Of a DNA stretch of 64,000 nt, positions 51,501-56,900 are shown in pieces. The notes under the pieces are model-generated. The model worked only from the letters and a program-made list of their open reading frames with translations. It had not been told where the DNA came from and did no database searches. The translations under genes were made by a program, and so were the position numbers. This stretch comes from Maylandia zebra (Eukaryota > Chordata > Actinopteri > Cichliformes > Cichlidae). Each line of letters starts with the position of its first letter. Within the stretch, counting starts at the first letter, position 1. The stretch spans positions 16,124,840-16,188,839 of the forward strand of contig NC_135183.1 of NCBI RefSeq assembly GCF_041146795.1, given 5' to 3'.

Positions 51501-53181
51501 CACACAAAACTGCATCTAAGCTCATAAGAAATATCAAAAATTTGAAATTGATCACTTATTGTCCATAACTGACTATCCAGCCAAATATAGTGGATTACCA
51601 TAATAATAATAATGATTATATTTTTCTATTGCTAACATTTTATCAACACGTTCCAATCAAGCATTAGTCCTTACCACTGAAATTGAGCTCATAATCTCCT
51701 GCCATAACCACATTAGTCACAGCACTTTCTTGGGGCTGGCAGGATGACACCACATCACTGAGTAGCTGACGCTGAGCAGGGCTCAGGGACGTAGATGTTG
51801 TTGTTGGACTTGTCACTAAATTGTTGACACAGATACGCAGGTTTTTCACAACCTGCAGTTGATTGCTGGGATCTCGGATGTGACCTAGAAGAAAAAAAGA
51901 GTAAGTCACAGCATGGCACTCAAACAGTATCAGAAAATATACATAAAAATGTCACTGATGGAGAAGTGTCCCCTTTATAAGAAATATGCATAAATGGAAT
52001 GCAGCGCAAAATCTCTCAACCGTAGCAAACAGGTAAATAGCAATAGCACTAAATAAATACTGAATTGAAATCAATAGCTCGTCTGCTGCTTAACTGACAA
52101 GAGCGATATCCCACAAGATTACCTGATGTTATAATTTAGATTAAAAAGTGTTGCTTTATATTTTTTTGTGTGACATGTATTAATTTGGAAGCACTAATTT
52201 CAGAGTAGTGCAATGTGAAAATTTATCAAAAATTATTACTACAGCAATGATTACTAAGGTATATCAAAGACACAGCCTTATACGTTTCCATCAATCTCCC
52301 TTCCACTGTTTTGCTGCTGAAAACTTCCCCTGATAATTGCCTGTCTCCTGGAATCTCCTCCTGCCCTTGAGACTGTGCTGAGAGACACAGCAAACCTGGT
52401 AATGGCACGTAACTGATTGTTGACTGTGAAAAACTCAGTGAGGCATATCTTTAATATTTACTCAGCTATACAATTTAAACTGCTATCGTATAGTTTCACG
52501 GATTTTACATTACCCAAGTGTAAAAATCAAACAAAATGTATATATCCTGTAGATTTCGTTTATACATTAGTAAGAATGTTAATGTATATCAAAAAACTTA
52601 ATATGTAGCTTTAGCTTAAACACATTTAGCTGCATCGTCGCTTGTACTGAACATGACAACTAACACAATTGCTGCGTGCTCCAAGTAAAGTCTGTTAGCT
52701 TGTTTACTATGTGCTGAGTCTAATAAACCACCACCAACAGAACTGTTCAGCTGCTGACTGAAACGCTGTCCTAGAAGACCAAATGCTATTTTTTCCAGCT
52801 CGGGTCACTTTGCACTCGCATGTCAACAAGCAGGGCGATCGGCATAGCTGCTTAATCACGAGCCAAACTGCTAAGCGTCTGCTAGCGAGGAGCTAACGAC
52901 AGTCGTAGCCCCTCGAGCAGCAAAACATCTTTCCTCATTATTTTCCTAAGCAACTTTTACTCATTTTTACCAGCTACGAAGCTGAAAACGGGACTGAGGG
53001 TGTGTTTTGAATAGTTGTTCATACCTTCAGACGTAAGTCTGCAAAAAGGCCTCAGCAGCTCCGCAAAATTTAGGTTGTTTTTGCGAGTCACTCTCTCAGC
53101 TTCTTCACTGCACAAGACGGCCACCATCGGGACAAACGAGTCCTGAACGAACTCCTGTACAGACTGGACACACTGGGCCAT
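23568..53181 (-). CDS. TRAPPC8: Trafficking protein particle complex subunit 8
   Basis: Metazoan counterpart of yeast Trs85. It is a specific subunit of TRAPPIII, the guanine-exchange complex for RAB1 that acts at the ER-Golgi interface and in autophagosome formation. Twenty-nine coding exons join in phase to 4344 nt and 1447 aa (human about 1435). The start encodes MAQCVQSVQEFVQDSFVP, essentially the conserved N-terminus, and the end ALIVISNA. The N-terminal half is the Trs85-type domain, the middle is an alpha-solenoid of TPR-like helices, and the C-terminal part is beta-rich. Exon coordinates are given in the three block entries. Introns total about 25 kb and are rich in Tc1, Penelope-like and LINE remnants, none of which interrupts an exon. 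It converges on CTNS and follows COMMD2 on the same strand. Confidence 0.95.
24055..24370 (+). mobile_element. Tc1-like 3' end fragment
   Basis: Ends ATACTTTCTCAAGCCACTGTA, a Tc1-type terminal repeat, preceded by GGGTTTGAATACTTCTGTGG, a sequence often found in the 3' non-coding part of teleost Tc1 elements. No coding portion remains. In TRAPPC8 intron 28. The remaining intron DNA from 24601 to 25776 shows no recognised element. Confidence 0.5.
27655..28690 (+). mobile_element. Penelope-like element with inverted terminal arms
   Basis: The left arm (about 27670-27835, with TGATTCTG, GTTTTCAGTGGGAG, CAAGTGACTTCTTCAGTCTC) recurs inverted at about 28550-28690. Between them the plus strand encodes a GIY-YIG endonuclease remnant: DLYIRETKQTLAKRMAQH, then after a frameshift GQDSAVYLHLQASGHSF, ILDREERW and VKETIYMKRERPSLN. 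GIY-YIG fused behind a reverse transcriptase is diagnostic of Penelope-like elements. The polymerase is absent. It lies in TRAPPC8 intron 24. Confidence 0.75.
28114..28470 (+). pseudogene. GIY-YIG endonuclease domain remnant
   Basis: The GIY half is degraded. The YIG half reads YIR rather than YIG. The basic residue in AKRM and the acidic residue in VKETIY, which align with the catalytic Arg and Glu of the family, remain. One frameshift at about 28190 separates the two parts. The C-terminal LNRRGGLRVHLSPSYNAV is a family hallmark. Confidence 0.7.
29640..30516 (-). pseudogene. LINE ORF remnant, split by another retroposon tail
   Basis: Minus strand. 30516-30190 encodes a pre-polymerase region with TAAVITEILGYKMNSV, PWRRRLKANIKAALREVSQL and ELQKGVIKKGMSEKYSKLPI. 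The polymerase region continues at about 29990-29640 with SKLRSGIIAANMNRHIAQYMSE and TTLEANFKEIAQVASKYH. Between them, 30006-30189 is foreign. The protein resembles the same LINE family as 19600-20340. In TRAPPC8 intron 22. Confidence 0.7.
30006..30189 (+). mobile_element. L2/Rex1-type LINE 3' tail
   Basis: Ends GTGGGAATAATAAAGGTTTATC followed by TTATCTCATCTTA repeats (30150-30187), the 3' terminus typical of fish L2/Rex1-type LINEs. It interrupts an older LINE of opposite orientation. Confidence 0.6.
31390..32926 (+). mobile_element. Tc1-like transposon containing another insertion
   Basis: Left end GATCAAAGTATTTGATCCCC near 31398 and right end GATCAAATAATTATTTTCCC near 32894. Plus-strand transposase N-terminus at 31554-31950 (MGKTTELSKDVGDKIVHIHK, MRKVIYHPKNTWERFVDDLK, ITKNTIGNTL) gives the helix-turn-helix part. 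A decayed catalytic fragment, IWRKRKAEYDPN, lies at about 32020-32050. About 32127-32520 is unrelated sequence. It lies in TRAPPC8 intron 20. Confidence 0.75.
32127..32520. mobile_element. Unclassified DNA element inside a Tc1 copy
   Basis: Sequence from TACTAAAATGTGACGTCATC to GAGTAGGTACTAATGG has no Tc1 similarity and interrupts the Tc1 gene. The right end, GAGCCGATCTGAGTAGGTAC-like with TACTAATGGAAAAAGGGC following, resembles termini of fish Harbinger/ISL2EU-type elements. No transposase and no clear target duplication were found. Confidence 0.35.
33703..34165 (+). mobile_element. Tc1-like transposon, left part
   Basis: Begins near GGGGAAAAAAGTATTTTTCC, then ATGTTTCAGATCATCAAAT, AATGCAGTTT and CACATGGCCCTATGTG, the typical 5' non-coding run of a teleost Tc1 family. 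A truncated N-terminus (CQETQEQMRKSLISIH) follows at 34025-34165. The rest of the gene is missing. TRAPPC8 intron 19. Confidence 0.65.
34626..44950 (-). CDS. TRAPPC8: TRAPPC8 exons 10-19 (helical middle region)
   Basis: Exons: 44850-44950, 42759-42864, 42511-42642, 41108-41332, 39915-40020, 37452-37646, 36892-37049, 36705-36779, 34969-35074 and 34626-34780, encoding residues 470-922. Blocks include EMAAVSAFLQGG (exon 10), NMVLAERCALLSAE (11), LLLEQAAHCFINM (12), WSLAEDHINFTIGRQSFTL (13), SSATRVYFGHERR (14) and GPRLNLTKEDKMSVRHGPDR (19). Exon 16 has two in-frame donor choices six bases apart (GCT|GTAGGG or GGG|GTGGGC). The longer is used here, which adds Val-Gly. Confidence 0.92.
35140..35425 (+). 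mobile_element. Penelope-like arm, left copy
   Basis: Same arm as 27655-27835: GATGCATGCTCAATCATCCAG, GTTGATTCTG, AAGTGACTTCTTCAGTCTC, continuing to GATCATTAATATGCAAATTATC and AACCACTGATCA. The inverted partner is at 36073-36290, with LINE sequence between. TRAPPC8 intron 17. Confidence 0.7.
35426..36072 (+). pseudogene. L2-type LINE C-terminal ORF fragment (interrupted)
   Basis: The plus strand encodes the end of a fish L2/CR1-type ORF2: ITSRLDNCNSLLSGCPK, LQLIQNTVTRVLTEAR, RDHISPIL, then KSRIEFKVLLLTFNVLNNQ in another frame, and QAYLLF-like sequence. The 3' part GCAGAGCCTTCATCTTTAAGG (36038-36058) belongs to the same LINE but is separated from it by a 97-bp foreign segment at 35941-36037. 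Confidence 0.7.
35941..36037. repeat. 97-bp duplicated segment, copy A
   Basis: CTCAAACTTTACATTTCAG through GGGGCCTTTCTGTGTTGAG. Differs from copy B at 37108-37204 by one base (A versus C near the middle). Same orientation. Copy A interrupts an L2-type LINE. Confidence 0.92.
36073..36290 (-). mobile_element. Penelope-like arm, right (inverted) copy
   Basis: Inverse complement of the arm at 35140: TGATCAGTGGTCATGGC, CATATTAATGATCAAGG, AACCTGCAGTCAGCTGAGAC, AACGCTACGTCTAGATGAAC. With 35140-35425 it brackets about 650 bases of LINE sequence. Confidence 0.7.
37108..37204. repeat. 97-bp duplicated segment, copy B
   Basis: Near-identical to 35941-36037, in TRAPPC8 intron 15. Here it continues into TTTGCATATTTGTATTG and a TTTTCTCTGGGTACTACAGC run, which resembles a longer dispersed teleost repeat, so copy B may be the fuller source. 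Confidence 0.92.
38000..38830 (-). pseudogene. Decayed Tc1-like transposase
   Basis: Minus-strand blocks encode SRFTLSTCE, DLYRQGNGTLTTIRYWDEILGP and LPVHE in the order of the Tc1 catalytic domain, and downstream sequence suggests the C-terminal VQELVDALVQ-type end. Frames shift often and an A-rich tract interrupts at 38548-38571. No terminal repeats identified. TRAPPC8 intron 14. Confidence 0.65.
39086..39500 (-). pseudogene. L2-type LINE ORF2 C-terminal fragment
   Basis: Minus strand encodes FHWLPVHSRIKFKILLLMYN, NNQAPSYLIDLIVP, then a second frame ending with the region containing CAGAGCCTTCAGG. Same LINE family as 35426-36072. An A-run (39190-39211) follows. TRAPPC8 intron 14. Confidence 0.7.
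40533..40690. repeat. SINE/LINE-derived tail fragment
   Basis: GACTGGTTCTTATATAGTGCTTTTC and CAAAGTGCTTGTACCAAGTC resemble the TATATAGCGCTTTTC-type 3' end of an abundant fish retroposon, in antisense. Degenerate. TRAPPC8 intron 13. Confidence 0.4.
41530..42110 (-). pseudogene. RTE-type LINE reverse-transcriptase C-terminal fragment
   Basis: In antisense to the plus strand, this is the 3' coding end of a teleost LINE: its translation follows the order FKYLG..., VMRTLY-like, VVKRE-like, MVTSFG (41886), RHLIRMPPV-like and WERLCVPPDKLEEVAVE (about 41610-41550). Adjacent plus-strand frames are shadows. Several frame breaks. TRAPPC8 intron 12. Confidence 0.65.
42230..42390 (+). repeat. L2/Rex1-type LINE 3' tail
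   Basis: ACATTTCACTGCATGTTGTAC, GATTGTGTATGTGACGAATA and AAGCTTGTTTGTTTATGTTG are the standard 3' end of a teleost L2/Rex1-like LINE. TRAPPC8 intron 12. Confidence 0.65.
43028..43229. repeat. hAT-type MITE, about 200 bp
   Basis: Left end CAGGTGTGTCGAACTCCAGG and right end with CCTGGAGTCCGACACCTG are inverted repeats. The interior has CAACACACCTGAATCAAATAA and CTGCAGGACACCGGCCCTCG, known from an extremely common teleost MITE. No clear target duplication. TRAPPC8 intron 10. Confidence 0.65.
43440..43890 (+). mobile_element. Penelope-like element 3' part with GIY-YIG remnant
   Basis: Plus strand: NDLFIGETK, LAKWMAQH, GQESAVYSHLQASGHSF, HILDREEF, LRVHLSPSYNAVIAAIPQL across shifted frames, then the right arm ending CTGCAGTCAGCTGAGACTG and AAGAAGTCACT at 43853-43880. 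No left arm is seen next to it. TRAPPC8 intron 10. Confidence 0.7.
43985..44390 (+). mobile_element. Tc1-like fossil
   Basis: CACAACCATTTTTTTCTCCC followed by a fragment with ATTTTTCACCTCA-type sequence. Then GACCCTGAGCACACAGCCAG and GTAAATGTCCTCGAGTGGC correspond to the DPKHTA and VLEWP parts of a Tc1 transposase. Strongly decayed. TRAPPC8 intron 10. Confidence 0.55.
45055..46370 (-). mobile_element. Second Penelope-like family, inverted arms, with nested insert
   Basis: The left arm (AAGGAGCTTGGAAAAAC, CATTCTTGAAGACGTTCACC at 45060-45130) is repeated inverted at 46310-46370 (GATGTCTTCAAGAAACTT, TCAAAGCTCCTTAG). The minus strand between encodes the segment upstream of GIY-YIG: FLNHLQEEYTHIKKA, KRSTVVIHYLAGLSEKLRR and FSKHYI (46030-45791). 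A degraded VYAAQC ... QDSAVHL-type region follows at about 45720-45640. Bases 45250-45460 carry arms of the 27655 family inserted within it. TRAPPC8 intron 9. Confidence 0.7.
45250..45460. mobile_element. Short inverted-arm copy of Penelope-like family
   Basis: GTTGATTCTGTTCATCTGG, CATTTTCAGTGGGAG and CAAGTGACTTCTTCAGTCTC at 45280-45355, then inverted GTGACGAAGCTCCCACTGAA, TCAGATGAACAGAATCAAC at 45403-45455. Only the arms remain, about 50 bases apart, with no coding sequence. It interrupts the 45055-46370 element. Confidence 0.7.
46437..46502 (+). repeat. Fish SINE tail
   Basis: TTACTTCGAGCGCTTTGAGT, GAAAAGCGCTATATAAGAAT is the 3' part of a common teleost SINE/retroposon. TRAPPC8 intron 9. 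Confidence 0.55.
47161..53181 (-). CDS. TRAPPC8: TRAPPC8 exons 1-9 (Trs85-type domain)
   Basis: Exons: 53025-53181, 51675-51884, 49844-49933, 49456-49630, 49096-49249, 48674-48770, 47822-48078, 47412-47527 and 47161-47311, encoding residues 1-469. Recognisable blocks are EQFLKLSQEQHRIQH and YPKWF-like PKWFIPNTLKYYVLLHD (exon 4), EQIPDPWSQYLHKN (exon 5), FIQEFTFRGLLPHIEKTIRQ (exon 7), SRSLFTATKKWFGG (exon 8) and YPPEAPELQIRKMADLC (exon 9). Exons 6 and 7 encode the least conserved, linker-like stretch. Every junction has GT/AG and the running phases agree. Confidence 0.93.
51000..51165. repeat. Dispersed AAACT-rich repeat
   Basis: Internal TCAACTAAAACTAGACTAAA, AACTAAAACTAAATTACATT and TAGTTAATAGACTATGACTA motifs repeat in tandem-like fashion. 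This composition is known from a widespread fish dispersed repeat. TRAPPC8 intron 2. No coding potential. The rest of intron 2 shows nothing I recognise. Confidence 0.4.
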
Positions 53182-53566
53182 GTCGAAGCAGAGTCAAAAC
53201 TATTTAACACAATGAACGGAGTCAAGTGTACTATCAAGAAAGCCGGGCTATAGCATTACTTTAGACAACTCCTATGTCAGAAGACCGCAGCCATGTTGAA
53301 TACGCCAGCCTTCTTCCTGTGAAGGGCCGACAGTCAGGTGATTCTGGAATACGTCACTTCCTTTTCCGTTCCATTTGTTCGGTAGCGGTCTAGACCCTGC
53401 TCTAGAACTTCCAGAGCCTGAAGTTCTGGCCCGGGTAGCAAGACTTGATGGAGAAAAACGTTGAACATTTCCCGACTTTTATCTATGATTTATGTACCAT
53501 CACGCGGTTAGCAAATCATCGATATACTTATTAAACCATTACAACCCTGCAGTATAAAAAAATTAA
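53182..53566. promoter_or_regulatory. TRAPPC8: TRAPPC8 5' UTR and presumed promoter
   Basis: Upstream of the TRAPPC8 Met. Contains an ETS-like/CRE-like cluster, TACGTCACTTCCTTTTCCG, at about 53352-53370, plausible for a housekeeping promoter. Also CpG-containing sequence up to about 53410. COMMD2 ends leftward only about 740 bases upstream. Start site not determined. Confidence 0.45.
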
Positions 53567-53709
53567 TTTATTAACACATCACATAGTTTTCTTTGAATGC
53601 GCGAGCTGTATTTGCATTTGCGTCATGACAGTCTTCTATATAATATTCCAGTCTGCCTTAGCAGGGCCGTCACAAACCACAAAAATAAAGTTTCAACTGT
53701 ATCTTACAC

Positions 53710-53715
53710 TTTAAT
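53710..53715 (-). promoter_or_regulatory. COMMD2: COMMD2 poly(A) signal candidate (ATTAAA)
   Basis: TTTAAT, ATTAAA on the minus strand, 206 bases after the COMMD2 stop. A canonical AATAAA (TTTATT at 53567-53572) lies further downstream and could be used instead. Confidence 0.4.
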
Positions 53716-53920
53716 TCAGTATCACCAGCACTGTAGTAACTTTCTGTACAATCCATACATCACAACTTGGCATAAAAAAAACACTGCCAGTAAAAAAATA
53801 TAGCCTTAACATCCAGGTCCAAAGAAAGGTGACATTCTGCCCTGCACAATACAGACACTACTTAATGTTTCCCAGGTATAAAGGCTGCAAGTGAGAGAAG
53901 GCACACGTTGTACAGAGGGA

Positions 53921-56900
53921 TTATTTGATGTTCCGTAATATGCGACGAGCATGACTGGTTTTCATGGCAGCCAGAGCGGCCTCCAGTGTGGAGATGAGGT
54001 GCAGAAGGGTGCTGGGATCTGTCTGGAGAATCCTGGAGTTGTAATCACTGTGGCCGTCACTTCTGGTTAGGTGGACACGCATTGTAAGCATAGGAATCAA
54101 CTGCTGGCGGACTGAACGTCTGGCCAACTGACAGAAAAAGCAGAAAAAACACAATAAGGTAGTCAGACAAAGAGTGGGAAAATAGTTGAAAACTGAATAT
54201 TAGTAATACTGCTTACTGACAGAAATCAGTCTATGTAGCTCAGATTACAGTGCAAATCTCTGTTCTGCATTACACACCTGCAGTGATGTGTGATACCACT
54301 GATTTCCTTTTCGATCCGATACCAAGTAAAATTCAGGGTGGTATCGACGATACTGATCCGATACCGATACTCTGTACAAAAACTTAGTGTTTCATTGTAT
54401 TTCATAATACAATATATAACTGTATTATGTAATTGTAATAATAATATAATAATAGAGCTTCATAGTGCTTACAGGACATCTGACTACTTGTTCTTATTGC
54501 TGAATGATGCAGAATTATCATATAGAAATGAAAAAACCTAAAGCTGTGCGCTAATTGAACACGGTGCCTGCCTGCAGCACTAAAGGCCTCCGCGAGAGAC
54601 GTCTGTCTTGCCCTAGCAGCACATGTCCTTCTCCTCCTCTTCAGTTCGCCTCAACATAGCTCATCATATTCTGTGATATGATTTACTCTGAGGTGTTTGA
54701 CGAGGTTAGCGGTGCTGCCACAACACCTCACTGTCCTGCCACATGTATCGCAAACCGCGTCTTGGCTGTTTGTGGAAGTAAAATACGTTCACACGTCACT
54801 TCGTTTACGCCCAGCCATTGTTGTGAGTGCGCACGCCAGGGGCCGTAACACATTTATGCAGCCGTATTTGGCATATGACTATGAAATACGTAAGAGGAAG
54901 TAGTTCCTTCCAATTTAGACGATCCGAATGATAGTTTCTTTCCACTGTGTAACTGTTAATGGAAAAACTACCAATTTACCCCAAAGTACTAAAATATCGA
55001 TATTTTAATATGAGAATCGATTCTAGAACATAAATTATTGGTATCGGAGGAATCGATATTTCGATATCGACCCGCACATCACTACACACCTGCAAGCTTA
55101 CAGTGTCACCTAATAATGATCACCTGATATAAAACCATACATCACAAGGTCAGATGATGGAAACCAGACTGGACAATATTAGTGTGAGGACCAGGGGAAA
55201 CTGTATACCCTGTATACCCTTCAATATAATTTTATCCTTCAAGCTAAGTAAAGTGTCTTAATCCATGAGTTCAGGAAACATTTAACATCCAATACATTAA
55301 AAACACACATACAAATAAAAAACAGACTACAGAGTTGAGTGTGATATGCAACAATTGCACATAAGTACTATCCTGTATTTCCCACTTTATGTACCACAAC
55401 AGTCAAACAATAAAATGATCTAGAAACAATACACCTGGACATCAAGTCTCCATTCCAGGTTGTGGTAGGCAGGCATACTGGACGGCAGATGACTCAGGAT
55501 GCTGCGAATCTGACTGTGGTGCTGCAAGTAGAGCTGTACCAAAAGAGAAAAGTGATCCAGTCAACATCCTGACAGACACACTGCTTAGATAAACAATGTA
55601 CCGCTTAAACAAAACTTCAACAAACAAAACTAAAACTTAGACTATACAGTATTTAAATCAAGTACACATTGTTTAAACAAAGTCAGTTAAATAAAACTGT
55701 TTAAAAGCCACCTGTAAGAGCATCTGGTTAAGCTCTTCGCTAAAGCCCAAAACCAACACTGAATCAAGGAAATCCACTTCAGATATCTACAGAGAGAGAG
55801 AGAAAGAGACAGCTGTGACTCTTGGAAGAGCTCACATTTGTTTACAGTTTTTGTCTTAGCTGGTGAAATATTTCTAGTGTTTAAGTATTTCATGATGATG
55901 CAGGGCAGAAATCAAGAAAATGACACACTAAATATGGGACATGGACGTCATGGGGGAAAAAAAAGAGCATTCAAATCACAGCATTCAGGGATAAACAGCA
56001 CATTCATCTATGTTCACTGATCCAAGGTGTGAGGAGTAAGTATTCCTCACCATGTGTTTGGAGCTCTCTGTCATCAGGAACATCAGGCCTTCCACTCCAT
56101 GTTGTACCATTTCTACAGGAACACAGAGTTTCCCTGCAACCATAACGGCATGAATCATAAACTTAGTTAAAAGAGGCAGTGCACAAGTAATTATTTTATG
56201 TATCAACGCTGTAACAAAGTCCTGTTCTATTTAGCAGTCACAGTAATGAAATTAAACTCTTATTACCTTATAATAAACTGGTTAGACAACACATAAACTA
56301 CAACTGTATTATCCCAGCACCAGAGCAGACTTGTACCATCTTAAAGACTCTATGATCTGTCCTTCAATTTCCTAATGAAGGGACCCAAACCAGCAATGTT
56401 TCCCTATTCATGTAACCAAGAATAGGGAAACTCATCACTCAAACTCATTACATTAGATTTGAATCCTTAAATGGACTAAAAGGCAGACTAAATATTTGAA
56501 ACAATATTAGCATGATTGTTGTACTTACTTAAAAAGGTATACTAAATAATGTAACAATTTAATATGAATTTCAGAAAAGGCAGTGTGAGATTGCTGCAGT
56601 AAAACAAACCTGATAAACAAATACTATGCACTAATGAGCCACAGAAGTCACATAAGCTTGAAAAGAAGCACTAAAAGATGAAGAGTCTTACTAGCTGCTC
56701 CCTCATAGACCTTTGGACTAGCTCCTCTTCTTAGAAACTCCAGCGCTATGCGTCCAAACTCTCCCACCACTGAGGAAGTTAAAAAAACATAAATGCATCA
56801 TTATCACGAATGATATATAGATAACTCATAGCCAACTGTGTTTCGGCATCAATAATTTAAATTGATTCTTCTCAGAACGATAGCATTGACACACAGGACT

